From the NCBI GenBank assembly GCA_947380285.1, contig CANCQD010000041.1, forward strand, positions 1 to 18,211: a DNA stretch of 18,211 nt. The letters are read 5' to 3'. The stretch is from Burkholderiaceae bacterium. Its GTDB lineage: Bacteria; Pseudomonadota; Gammaproteobacteria; Burkholderiales; Burkholderiaceae. Below, in pieces: positions 11,049-18,211 of this stretch (the stretch's first letter is position 1; each line of letters opens with the position of its first letter). A program made the position numbers and the translations under genes. Under the pieces are notes generated by a model. The model saw only the letters and a program-made list of their open reading frames with translations, was not told where the DNA came from and did not search any database.

Positions 11049-12562
11049 TAGAAGCGCTCCAATTCTGGGTGTGGCAATTGGCCGCCGCTAATACGCATGC
11101 GACCATATTCTGCGCATCGATTCAAAGTTGGAATGGCTTTATCTGGGTTGAGTAACTTCTCTGGATCAAATGCGCTCTTCACGCCCCAAAAGGATTCACG
11201 CTCACCTTCGCCAAACTGTACACACATGGAATTAATTTTTTCGATACCAACACCATGTTCGCCAGTGATAGTGCCACCGAGCTCTACACAGGCCTCCAAA
11301 ATTTCAGTACCGAATTCTTCAGCACGATGCCATTCATCCTGATCGGCGCCGTTGAACAAAATAAGTGGATGCATATTGCCGTCACCTGCATGAAATACAT
11401 TTAAACAGCCAAGGCCATATTTCTCTTCCATGCCCTGAATACGCTTGAGCAAAGTAGCAATGTGACGGCGGGGGATGGTGCCATCCATGCAATAGTAGTC
11501 AGGCGCCAATCGACCTGCGGCCGGAAATGCATTCTTGCGACCACTCCAAAACTTTAAACGTTCGCTTTCATCTTGGGAAATCTGAATACCACTTGCACCA
11601 GCTTCTTCGAGCACCTTGGTCATACGCTCGATTTCTTCAGCAACCTCTTCCGGTGTGCCATCAGATTCACAGAGCAAAATGGCTGCAGCCTCTAAGTCAT
11701 AGCCAGCATGCACAAACTCTTCTACAGCACGCGTAGTGGCCTTATCCATCATTTCTAAACCAGCAGGAATAATCCCAGCTGCGATGATGGCAGCAACTGC
11801 GTTACCACCTTTTTCAATATCATCAAAACTAGCCATGATGACACGCGCTAATTTTGGTTTGGCTACTAATTTGACGGTGACTTCGGTAACCACTGCAAGC
11901 ATGCCTTCGCTACCCATCATGATTGCCAGTAAATCTAGCCCAGGAGAGTCTGGTGCCAAACTTCCAAATTCAACGATCTCACCGTTCATCAGTATTCCAC
12001 GCACACGCAAAACATTGTGTAGGGTTAAGCCATATTTAAGACAGTGCACACCTCCAGAGTTTTCATTGACGTTGCCACCAATCGAGCAAGCAATTTGAGA
12101 GGAGGGGTCTGGTGCATAGTACAAACCAAGATGCGCCACAGCTTCGGAGATGGCTAGATTGCGTACACCAGGCTGAACTACTGCAGTGCGGGTAAATGGA
12201 TCAATACTGATGATTTTCTTAAGCTTAGCCAAAGACAGTACCAAACCCTGGGAAAGGGGCATTGCGCCACCAGAGAGCCCGGTTCCAGATCCACGAGGCA
12301 CCACTGGAATTTGCATTGCATAGCAAATCTTCAAAATTTGGGCGACTTGGTCTTCTGTTTCAGGTAAAGCCACAGCCAAAGGCATCCGACGATAGGCTGC
12401 CAGACCATCGCATTCGTAAGGGATAGTGTCTTCTGGCTCCCATAGGAGGGCATGTTCCGGCAAGATTGGCCGCAAGGCAGCAACTAGTTTTGTCTGAAGG
12501 GCGCTAATAGCGGCTAATTCGGGGGGCGGGGTCACCATATTCATAAGAATCATTTTAGCCAT
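11048..12562 (-). CDS. glcD: Glycolate oxidase FAD-linked subunit GlcD
   Basis: GlcD is the main flavoprotein subunit that oxidises glycolate (and probably D-lactate) to glyoxylate. From the first ATG it has 504 residues, against 499 in E. coli, and is closely alike throughout. It has IPYECDGLAAYR (about 47-58), the FAD loop VPRGSGTGLSGGAMPL (88-103), PDPSSQIACSIGGNVNENSG (151-170), CMDGTIPRR, NVFHAGDGNMHP (about 387-398), GEHGVG (about 433-438) and a C-terminal PELERF as in E. coli. Four ATG codons lie in the first nine residues (12562, 12553, 12544, 12538), so the start is uncertain. A promoter read from the minus strand would start RNA at about 12562, making the first ATG leaderless and favouring the later ones if a leader is needed. 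It opens the glcD-glcE-glcF-yggS-proC operon and diverges from a corrinoid adenosyltransferase. Confidence 0.96.
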   Translation of the reverse strand: MAKMILMNMVTPPPELAAISALQTKLVAALRPILPEHALLWEPEDTIPYECDGLAAYRRMPLAVALPETEDQVAQILKICYAMQIPVVPRGSGTGLSGGAMPLSQGLVLSLAKLKKIISIDPFTRTAVVQPGVRNLAISEAVAHLGLYYAPDPSSQIACSIGGNVNENSGGVHCLKYGLTLHNVLRVRGILMNGEIVEFGSLAPDSPGLDLLAIMMGSEGMLAVVTEVTVKLVAKPKLARVIMASFDDIEKGGNAVAAIIAAGIIPAGLEMMDKATTRAVEEFVHAGYDLEAAAILLCESDGTPEEVAEEIERMTKVLEEAGASGIQISQDESERLKFWSGRKNAFPAAGRLAPDYYCMDGTIPRRHIATLLKRIQGMEEKYGLGCLNVFHAGDGNMHPLILFNGADQDEWHRAEEFGTEILEACVELGGTITGEHGVGIEKINSMCVQFGEGERESFWGVKSAFDPEKLLNPDKAIPTLNRCAEYGRMRISGGQLPHPELERF

Positions 12563-12567
12563 TTACC

Positions 12568-12573
12568 TATAAT
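12568..12573 (+). promoter_or_regulatory. Perfect -10 box (TATAAT) for the adenosyltransferase gene
   Basis: TATAAT ends at 12573 and the ATG begins at 12581, so RNA would start at or next to the start codon, giving a leaderless message. I find no convincing -35 at 16-18 bases upstream. The box overlaps the opposing glcD -10 and lies in a CCTA-N4-TAGG inverted repeat at 12566-12577. Confidence 0.45.
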
Positions 12574-12599
12574 TAGGTTTATGGGAAATCGACTATCAA
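12570..12599 (-). promoter_or_regulatory. Putative sigma-70 promoter of the glcD operon
   Basis: On the minus strand, TTGATA (plus coordinates 12594-12599) and TAATTA (12570-12575) are separated by 18 bases and resemble -35 and -10 boxes. RNA would begin at about 12562-12563, on or beside the first glcD ATG. The -35 lies inside the first codons of the divergent adenosyltransferase gene, so the two genes share and partly overlap their control DNA. Confidence 0.45.
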
Positions 12600-13150
12600 A
12601 AATCGCGACTAGAACGGGTGATGCAGGAATGACCGGCTTGGGCGATGGCAGCCGTGTAGAGAAGGATCATTTACGGGTCTGCGCCATGGGTGATATTGAT
12701 GAGTTGAACTCGGAAATTGGCGTTTTGATGACCGAAGAGATCCCTGCATCTATCACTTCTGAATTGCATGCACTTTTTTTGCAAGTCCAGCACGATTTGT
12801 TTGATTTGGGTGGTGAGCTTTGCATACCTAATTACAAGCTACTTAAACCTGAGCATGTCGCGCAGCTAGATGTTTGGCTTGAAAAATACAATGCGCAACT
12901 GCCTCCATTAGCAGAATTTATCCTGCCTGGTGGTACACGTGCTGCGGCACAAGCACACGTCTGTCGCACCGTATGCCGAAGAGCAGAGCGTTCGATTGTT
13001 CGCTTAGGCTGGGAAGAACCTTTGTATGACTCGCCTCGCCAATATGTCAATCGTTTATCTGACCTTCTGTTTGTGCTTGCACGTATTTTGAATCGCGCCT
13101 CTGGCGGTTCTGACGTACTTTGGAAGCACGAAAAAAAAGAGACTAAATAA
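12581..13150 (+). CDS. pduO: Corrinoid adenosyltransferase, PduO type
   Basis: This enzyme moves the adenosyl group of ATP onto cob(I)alamin or a precursor to make coenzyme B12 for enzymes such as methylmalonyl-CoA mutase. The 189 residues have all the PduO/MMAB landmarks. They are the ATP-binding N-terminus TRTGDAGMTGLGDGSRVEKD (10-29), GDIDELNSEIG (37-47), ILPGGTRAAAQAH (114-126), CRRAERSIVRL (132-142) and YVNRLSDLLFVLARI (155-169). It is unrelated to the CobA/BtuR fold. The ATG is the only nearby start. It follows a perfect TATAAT by seven bases, with only a marginal AGG. The last codons include a run of eight A (13131-13138) that also forms part of a terminator arm. No B12 synthesis or B12-dependent gene is nearby. 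Confidence 0.94.
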   Translation: MGNRLSKIATRTGDAGMTGLGDGSRVEKDHLRVCAMGDIDELNSEIGVLMTEEIPASITSELHALFLQVQHDLFDLGGELCIPNYKLLKPEHVAQLDVWLEKYNAQLPPLAEFILPGGTRAAAQAHVCRTVCRRAERSIVRLGWEEPLYDSPRQYVNRLSDLLFVLARILNRASGGSDVLWKHEKKETK

Positions 13151-13163
13151 ATTAGCCTCTTTT
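13135..13163. terminator. Bidirectional intrinsic terminator
   Basis: AAAAGAG-A-CTAA (13135-13146) pairs with TTAG-C-CTCTTTT (13152-13163) around a five-base loop. That gives eleven base pairs with one A/C mismatch. On the plus strand the hairpin ends in TTTT and would end the adenosyltransferase message; that gene's TAA stop lies in the loop. On the minus strand the second arm runs into eight T (13138-13131), which suits termination of the DAHP synthase message coming the other way. Two converging genes thus share one element. Confidence 0.75.
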
Positions 13164-13192
13164 AACTGCAGTGCTTATCAATTACTTCTGCA

Positions 13193-14317
13193 TTATTTTT
13201 TCTGGCTACGACGTTTTTTAACGGCAGTTGCAAGACGCTCTAGGACATTTACTGAGTCATCCCAATTAATGCAGGCATCCGTAATACTCTTGCCGTATTC
13301 CAATTTACTTGGATCATCTTTTCCTGGTGTGAATTTCTGAGCACCGTCATTTAAATGACTTTCAATCATCACACCAAAAATTTGATGTGATCCGGACTCA
13401 ATTTGCTGTGCGACATCATCAGCAACCACAATTTGACGCTCATGTTTCTTACTTGAATTAGCGTGCGACAAGTCAACCATCAGACTGGCTGGAAGCTTTG
13501 CTGCTTGTAGCTCAGAGCAGGCAGCCTGTACATATTTTGCTTCGTAGTTTGGCTCTTTGCCGCCACGCAAAATCACATGACAGTCTTTATTACCTTTAGT
13601 TTCCACAACAGATACTTGACCATTCTTATGGATGGATAAGAAATGATGTGGACGACCAGCTGCTTGAATCGCATCAGTAGCAATTTTGATGTTGCCATCA
13701 GTGCCGTTCTTAAAGCCAATAGGCGCAGAGAGTCCAGATGCAAGTTCACGATGTACTTGACTCTCGGTAGTGCGCGCACCAATTGCTCCCCAAGAAATAA
13801 GATCAGCAATATATTGCGGGGAAATCACATCCAAGAACTCGCTACCAGCTGGCATACCGAGGCGATTGATTTCCATCAGCACTTGGCGAGCAAGGCGCAG
13901 ACCTTCTTCGATGCGATAGCTTTCATCCAAATACGGATCGTTGATCAAACCTTTCCAACCAACCGTAGTGCGCGGCTTTTCAAAATAAACACGCATCACA
14001 ATTTCTAATTCTCCAGCAAAACGCTCACGCTCACCTAAGAGACGTTGGCAATATTCCAGCGCTGCTTTTGGATCATGAATTGAGCATGGTCCGATGATGA
14101 CGAGTAAGCGGTCATCTTTGCCATGAATAATGTCACGGATCTTTTTGCGGGTTTTACTGATCAGTGCCTCTATTGGTGTTCCAGAAATTGGAAAGAAGCG
14201 AATTAAATGCTCTGGCGGAGGCAGAACAGAAATTTTGTCAATGCGTTGATCGTCAGTATCCGAAGTCTTGTCGACAGCGGAGTACCAATTAGCGGGATTC
14301 GTATTTTGTTGGCTCAT
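13193..14317 (-). CDS. aroG: 3-deoxy-7-phosphoheptulonate synthase (DAHP synthase, AroG/AroF type)
   Basis: The enzyme condenses phosphoenolpyruvate and erythrose 4-phosphate to DAHP, the first step of the shikimate pathway, in the cytoplasm. The 374 residues closely match the E. coli class I isozymes, with about 20 extra N-terminal residues. Visible blocks are LLVIIGPCSIHDP (71-83), RVYFEKPRTTVGWKGLINDP (109-128), WGAIGARTTESQVHRELASG (176-195) and GFKNGTDG (201-208). ILRGGKEPNY, VDLSHANSSK, MIESHL and GKSITDACI follow. The metal ligands are Cys 78, His 285, Glu 319 and Asp 347. Which amino acid inhibits it cannot be read safely, so AroG rather than AroF is a convention. It follows tldD by 30 bases, and a promoter-like pair there puts the RNA start at the ATG. 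It ends near a terminator shared with the opposing gene. Confidence 0.94.
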   Translation of the reverse strand: MSQQNTNPANWYSAVDKTSDTDDQRIDKISVLPPPEHLIRFFPISGTPIEALISKTRKKIRDIIHGKDDRLLVIIGPCSIHDPKAALEYCQRLLGERERFAGELEIVMRVYFEKPRTTVGWKGLINDPYLDESYRIEEGLRLARQVLMEINRLGMPAGSEFLDVISPQYIADLISWGAIGARTTESQVHRELASGLSAPIGFKNGTDGNIKIATDAIQAAGRPHHFLSIHKNGQVSVVETKGNKDCHVILRGGKEPNYEAKYVQAACSELQAAKLPASLMVDLSHANSSKKHERQIVVADDVAQQIESGSHQIFGVMIESHLNDGAQKFTPGKDDPSKLEYGKSITDACINWDDSVNVLERLATAVKKRRSQKK

Positions 14318-14318
14318 C

Positions 14319-14334
14319 CGGCTATTTTAAGCCG
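14319..14334. other. Stem-loop immediately before the DAHP synthase start
   Basis: CGGCT (14319-14323) and AGCCG (14330-14334) pair around a six-base loop, one base upstream of the ATG at 14317. If transcription comes through from tldD, the stem would occupy the ribosome landing area. It has no U run and is not a terminator. The same bases contain the putative -10 box, so it may be incidental. Confidence 0.4.
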
Positions 14335-14351
14335 TAATTAGCTGATATCAG
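14324..14351 (-). promoter_or_regulatory. Putative promoter of the DAHP synthase gene
   Basis: On the minus strand, CTGATA (plus coordinates 14346-14351) and TAAAAT (14324-14329) are 16 bases apart, matching four and five positions of the sigma-70 consensus. RNA would start at about 14317, the A of the ATG. The -35 lies in a perfect ten-base palindrome, CTGATATCAG (14342-14351), which covers the tldD stop codon. No regulator site can be assigned. Confidence 0.4.
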
Positions 14352-15838
14352 GCAGTCCCACCTACAGTTAGGCTGTCAATCCTGAGAGTGGGCTGTCCAA
14401 CCCCGACCGGAACGCTTTGCCCTTCCTTGCCGCAAACCCCCACACCACCATCTAATTTGAGGTCATTTCCGATCATGGACACCTGTTTAAGAGACTCTGG
14501 CCCACTGCCAATAATGGTGGCACCTTTAACGGGATATTGGATTTTGCCGTTTTCAACCCAGTAAGCCTCTGAAGCAGAAAAAACGAATTTGCCGCTAGTG
14601 ATATCTACTTGCCCACCCCCAAAATTCACTGCATATAAGCCGCGCTTAATACTGGCGACAATTTCCTGGGGATCATCTTTACCGGCCAGCATATAGGTAT
14701 TGGTCATGCGTGGCATCGGTAGAGAAGCAAAACTTTCACGGCGACCATTGCCCGTGAGGGGCATATTCATCAGGCGGGCATTTAGACTGTCTTGGATATA
14801 GCCCTTCAATATGCCGTCTTCAATTAAGGTGGTGCATTGCGTTGGCGTACCTTCATCATCAATATTCAAGGAGCCTCTTCGTCCAGACAATGTACCGTCA
14901 TCAACCACAGTGACGCCCTTGGCAGCTACGCGTTGACCAATTCGACCAGCAAAAGCAGAAGAACCTTTGCGATTAAAGTCACCCTCGAGACCATGACCTA
15001 CTGCCTCGTGCAACAAAACGCCAGGCCAACCAGGCCCCATCACAACTGTCATTGGGCCCGCGGGCGCAGGGCGAGATTCGAGGTTAACTAAGGCACCATC
15101 AACTGCCTCATCAACATAACGATTAATAAGCTCGTTATCGAAGTAAAGATAGTTATGCCGTGCGCCGCCGCCAGAGGAGCCTGATTCACGGCGGCCGTTT
15201 TGTTCGGCAATAACATGTACTGACACGCGTACTAGTGGACGGACATCAGCAGCCAATAAGCCATCTGCGCGCACCACTAAAACGACATCAAACTCCCCGG
15301 CCAAACTTGCCATGACTTGAATGATGCGCGGATCACGCGCTTTAGCGCGACGCTCAATGCTTTCAAGTAGCGCAATTTTTTCTTTAGGCTGCAGTGAATC
15401 TAAAGGGTTAATATCTGAATAGAGTTTATTCGATACAGTATTAAATAGTTTGCTCGCAACTGCTTGCTTACCGCCCTCAGGACCAATCACTCGAGTAGCT
15501 TTAGCTGCTTTATGAAGAGCTTCTAAGTTAATTTCATCTGAGTAGGCAAAGGCAGTTTTATCGCCATAGATGGCCCGTACACCAACACCTTGGTCAATAT
15601 TAAAACTACCTGATTTAACGATGCCCTCTTCAAGACTCCAACTTTCGCTACGAGTATGTTGGAAGTAAAGGTCTGCATCATCAAGGCGATGGGTAAATAG
15701 ATTTCCAAAGGTGTGATGCAGATCTTGTTCTGATAGCCCCGTTGGCTCGAGCAAGATAGATTTGGCGAATTTAATGAGGTCTGCTTGCTTTTTGGCTTTG
15801 GTCCAATTGGCAGGAAATAGTGCTTCTGGTGCATTCAT
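14348..15838 (-). CDS. tldD: Metalloprotease TldD
   Basis: TldD forms a heterodimeric zinc protease with TldE/PmbA that degrades unfolded peptides. It matures microcin B17 and supports CcdA antitoxin turnover in E. coli. The 496 residues are near the usual 480. The zinc motif HEAVGH is at 277-282 within [20 protein letters not shown]. Downstream are [10 protein letters not shown], the substrate-binding [18 protein letters not shown] region, [12 protein letters not shown], and [20 protein letters not shown]. Near the end is [20 protein letters not shown], whose Cys is the likely third zinc ligand. It starts 20 bases after the amidase gene with no clear ribosome site. The order yhdP-(amidase)-tldD resembles E. 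coli, where yhdP directly precedes tldD. Its partner pmbA is not in the window. Confidence 0.96.
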   Translation of the reverse strand: MNAPEALFPANWTKAKKQADLIKFAKSILLEPTGLSEQDLHHTFGNLFTHRLDDADLYFQHTRSESWSLEEGIVKSGSFNIDQGVGVRAIYGDKTAFAYSDEINLEALHKAAKATRVIGPEGGKQAVASKLFNTVSNKLYSDINPLDSLQPKEKIALLESIERRAKARDPRIIQVMASLAGEFDVVLVVRADGLLAADVRPLVRVSVHVIAEQNGRRESGSSGGGARHNYLYFDNELINRYVDEAVDGALVNLESRPAPAGPMTVVMGPGWPGVLLHEAVGHGLEGDFNRKGSSAFAGRIGQRVAAKGVTVVDDGTLSGRRGSLNIDDEGTPTQCTTLIEDGILKGYIQDSLNARLMNMPLTGNGRRESFASLPMPRMTNTYMLAGKDDPQEIVASIKRGLYAVNFGGGQVDITSGKFVFSASEAYWVENGKIQYPVKGATIIGSGPESLKQVSMIGNDLKLDGGVGVCGKEGQSVPVGVGQPTLRIDSLTVGGTA

Positions 15839-15858
15839 GAGATTTTGCAGATCTTTCT

Positions 15859-16692
15859 TTAAAGCTTGCGATGTGCAAGTGCGGGTAACTTAGAGCGTAC
15901 CTCGTTTAATTTATCTTTGCACAGGACCCCAGAAATAAAGCCCTCACCCTCAGGGAGGTTGGCCATGATATCGCCCCAGGGATCAATCAGCATGCTGTTA
16001 CCCCAAGTACGACGTTGATTTTGATGCTTGCCCCCTTGGGCAGATGCCATAACATAGCATTGATTTTCAATGGCCCGGGCGCGTAGCAAGATTTCCCAAT
16101 GGTCTTTGCCGGTAGTGTAGGTAAATGCAGCAGGAATAATGTGACAGTCCACTTGACCTAGGGCGCGATAGAGTTCTGGGAAGCGTAAGTCATAACAGAT
16201 GCTCAAACCAAACCTCCAATCACTTCCATTAATTGAGATCTCTAAAAGACCCGGCTCATTGCCAGCTTCTATCGTTTCGGACTCTAGATAGCGCTCAGTA
16301 GTTGTTTGAAAGCCAAATAAATGGATTTTGTCGTAACGAGCAATCTGCTGACCGGCCGGATTAAATACAAGAGTGGTATTAAGTACCTTATTTGGGTCTT
16401 TCGCTTCCAAGGGAATCGTGCCGGCAACTAAATAAAGATTATTTTTTTGAGCAATTTGTGAAAGGCGTTCTTGAATAGGCCCACTTCCAGCGCTTTCCCT
16501 TGCGCGCACCTTATCCGTATCTTTAAGGCCCATTAAGCAAAAATACTCTGGCAGAACGGCTAACTGCGCGCCATCTGCTGCAGCGGCAGCAATGAGTCTG
16601 CTAGCCGTAGACAGGTTCTCCTGCAAATCAGGTGTAGAGACCATCTGAATGGAGGCAATCTTAAGTTCTGCATTACTTGCTGATGTGCTCAT
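15859..16692 (-). CDS. Carbon-nitrogen hydrolase (nitrilase family, probable deaminated glutathione amidase)
   Basis: The 277 residues are a single nitrilase-superfamily domain with the full Glu-Lys-Cys triad: Glu 49 in [11 protein letters not shown], Lys 122 in [10 protein letters not shown], and Cys 166 in [15 protein letters not shown]. The stretch [19 protein letters not shown] after the lysine and [11 protein letters not shown] after the cysteine resemble the Nit1/YbeM group. That group hydrolyses deaminated glutathione, a metabolite-repair reaction in the cytoplasm; omega-amidase is the main alternative. True nitrile hydrolysis is unlikely for this subgroup. It lies between yhdP (16-base gap) and tldD (20-base gap), an arrangement I recall from other betaproteobacteria and consistent with one operon. 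The superfamily is certain; the substrate is inferred. Confidence 0.9.
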   Translation of the reverse strand: MSTSASNAELKIASIQMVSTPDLQENLSTASRLIAAAAADGAQLAVLPEYFCLMGLKDTDKVRARESAGSGPIQERLSQIAQKNNLYLVAGTIPLEAKDPNKVLNTTLVFNPAGQQIARYDKIHLFGFQTTTERYLESETIEAGNEPGLLEISINGSDWRFGLSICYDLRFPELYRALGQVDCHIIPAAFTYTTGKDHWEILLRARAIENQCYVMASAQGGKHQNQRRTWGNSMLIDPWGDIMANLPEGEGFISGVLCKDKLNEVRSKLPALAHRKL

Positions 16693-16708
16693 GCTGTATT
16701 CGCTAGAG

Positions 16709-18211
16709 TTAGTTGGCGGTTTTATTAGGGCCGCTTGGATTGCTCGGATTGTTTTGTGGTCCCGTACTATTGCCGCTTGGTTTGCTTTGCTCTTTTAGCA
16801 ACTCCTTACTGCGAATCGTATCAATCGTTTTGCTATCGATTGGTTGACCCTTCTGATCAAGTGGAATCACTTCCGGGTTATCCCAAGATCCCTGTACTAG
16901 ATAGTCAGATTGAAAGTTGCGATTGATCTGGCTGGTGATTAAGTACTGTCCAACTAATGCGCCAAGCCCTACTATAGGGTTGATAGCAAACGCAGCTAAA
17001 GAGCCCGCTGTTGCATCAATAGTCGGGAAAATGGTGACCCGCAAATCTTGTGTTTGCTTAGGAATATTGATTTGCCCTGTCATAGCTACCCTTGCTTGAT
17101 CTAGACCCATCGTGAATTGCTTGGCTTGGGCTATGCCGGCATTAATATCAAAAGAGGCATCAATGGTATTAAATGGGGTGCCTTTGGTAACAATATTCCC
17201 CAGGCTTCCTTGTAGGTCAAACGTTGCAAACCGAAACAAACTTTGTAAGCTCAAAACATCGAGTAGTTTTGCACTACTGGTGTTCACTTCTAGGAGGCGC
17301 CCTTTTTCTAGATTTAAAGTGGCCTTGCCTGCTAGTGTGTCATAGTTGGGGCCAAACGGAGATCCGTCCCACTCGGCATTCACAATTAATTTGCCTTGCC
17401 CACCTTCTACTGACTTTTGATTGGTCCAATGGCTAATAATCTGGCCAGCATCCTTAATCTCCAGATCAACATTTAAGTTTGTGTGGGCAGGCGTATTGGA
17501 TGTGTCTCCAACCCAACGGCCGTTAATCGTTGAGTTGCCTTGTGGGCTGCTAAATTGAATGGAATCTATATTGATAGCATTACCATTAGTGTTGGTTTTA
17601 ATTTTCACCTGACCAAGTTGCGCTTTTTTCCAATCAAAGTCATCAATGGTTAAATCAATGCTAGGTATCGAGCTCGGCTCAAGCGTATTTTTACTGACTG
17701 GATTTTTTTGAGTCTGCTGTGTAGGAGGCGGCGGGATCATTACTGCTTCAGGAACTTTGAGGCGCACAAGTCGCCCGCTGATAAGGTCGCTAATTTGAGA
17801 TTGATTAGCGGGTTGGTATTGAATATTGCCGGCAACCTGAGGGGATCCTCTAAGGCGTAGTTGCCAAGCAGAATTTTTATTGGTTGCCACCAGATTTAAG
17901 TCCTGCCAAATGCGGTCAAATAACGTTAGTTGCTTAACTTGCGCCGAAACTTGTATGTTATTTGGATTGTTGGAGCTAGAGCTGGGCGTGGATTTTTTTC
18001 TATTTTGATGACTCAAAAATTCTTGCCAGACATCTAAGTTCAGTTCATTACTTACAAGGTTAAGCTGAAAGCCTTGTTGAGGTGGAATCGCGGGCGTTCC
18101 AATACCAACAGCATGGCGAATGGTGTCGTCACTCGCTATTTCACCCTGAATAAAGTAGGTATCTCCTATCTTTCCATCCCAAGAGAAACGGCTTGAACTA
18201 GTTTTGGTTTT
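16709..18211 (-). CDS. yhdP: YhdP family AsmA-like envelope protein (N-terminal part beyond window)
   Basis: YhdP is a very large inner-membrane-anchored AsmA-like protein that bridges the periplasm and helps move phospholipid to the outer membrane. The frame is open from the right edge to the stop at 16709, giving the last 500 residues of a protein of about 1,270 in E. coli. A TTG at 18016 is inside the coding frame and is not its start: 65 open codons lie before it and read as YhdP-like sequence. Alternating beta-strand patterns fill most of the fragment. The family C-terminus INPIVGLGALVGQYLITSQI then SDYLVQGSWDNPEV is clear. Polar Ser/Asn/Pro-rich linkers break the pattern, and a similar tail of about 35 residues ends the protein. 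Downstream genes are the amidase and tldD. Confidence 0.92.
   Translation of the reverse strand, partial: KTKTSSSRFSWDGKIGDTYFIQGEIASDDTIRHAVGIGTPAIPPQQGFQLNLVSNELNLDVWQEFLSHQNRKKSTPSSSSNNPNNIQVSAQVKQLTLFDRIWQDLNLVATNKNSAWQLRLRGSPQVAGNIQYQPANQSQISDLISGRLVRLKVPEAVMIPPPPTQQTQKNPVSKNTLEPSSIPSIDLTIDDFDWKKAQLGQVKIKTNTNGNAINIDSIQFSSPQGNSTINGRWVGDTSNTPAHTNLNVDLEIKDAGQIISHWTNQKSVEGGQGKLIVNAEWDGSPFGPNYDTLAGKATLNLEKGRLLEVNTSSAKLLDVLSLQSLFRFATFDLQGSLGNIVTKGTPFNTIDASFDINAGIAQAKQFTMGLDQARVAMTGQINIPKQTQDLRVTIFPTIDATAGSLAAFAINPIVGLGALVGQYLITSQINRNFQSDYLVQGSWDNPEVIPLDQKGQPIDSKTIDTIRSKELLKEQSKPSGNSTGPQNNPSNPSGPNKTAN

Noticed and set aside
11736..12098. 120-codon plus-strand open frame inside glcD
   Set aside because: It is an antisense shadow of a conserved gene, with composition explained by glcD codons.
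13643..14008. 121-codon open frame on the plus strand inside the DAHP synthase gene
   Set aside because: It is antisense to strongly conserved coding sequence, matches no family I know and has no ribosome site.
16709..18016. A separate 435-residue gene starting at TTG 18016
   Set aside because: The frame stays open for 65 more codons to the right edge and those codons read as YhdP-like sequence, so TTG is an internal codon.

Overview
The window looks like a stretch of core chromosome from a betaproteobacterium. The Burkholderiaceae, perhaps a compact freshwater Polynucleobacter-like genome, is my best guess, based on protein likeness, gene order, moderate GC and very tight packing. I could not run a search, so the genus is an inference. 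I see no rRNA, tRNA, CRISPR array, insertion sequence, phage gene or attachment site. No gap between genes exceeds about 134 bases.

Layout. Positions 1-4075 on the minus strand hold queA-tgt-yajC-secD, with secD cut by the left edge. This is the widely conserved block joining queuosine tRNA modification to the accessory Sec translocon. From 4106 on the plus strand come recG (DNA repair helicase) and ubiA (ubiquinone prenyltransferase). They diverge from queA across only 30 bases. ubiA converges on proC and the two overlap by 15 bases. Positions 7029-12562 on the minus strand are a packed operon, glcD-glcE-glcF-yggS-proC. It encodes the three-subunit glycolate dehydrogenase, a PLP-homeostasis protein and pyrroline-5-carboxylate reductase. 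Its joints are TAATG, an 8-base gap, ATGA and TAATG. A PduO-type corrinoid adenosyltransferase diverges from glcD at 12581 and ends in a two-way terminator shared with a DAHP synthase (13193-14317, minus). Upstream of that, in the same direction, are tldD, a nitrilase-family amidase and the C-terminal part of yhdP, which is cut by the right edge.

How the genes work together. GlcDEF oxidises glycolate, a phytoplankton exudate, to glyoxylate and should pass electrons to the quinone pool that UbiA helps to build. QueA and Tgt act late in queuosine synthesis on GUN-anticodon tRNAs. YajC and SecD assist protein export. DAHP synthase starts the shikimate pathway. TldD, the amidase and YhdP cover peptide maturation, metabolite repair and envelope lipid transport.

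The less ordinary signals are regulatory and structural. Several start codons lie 7-8 bases after a -10-like hexamer with no Shine-Dalgarno site. The tgt-yajC gap holds three hairpins. A 13-base triplet repeat overlaps the yajC stop. I found no convincing undescribed multi-gene system.
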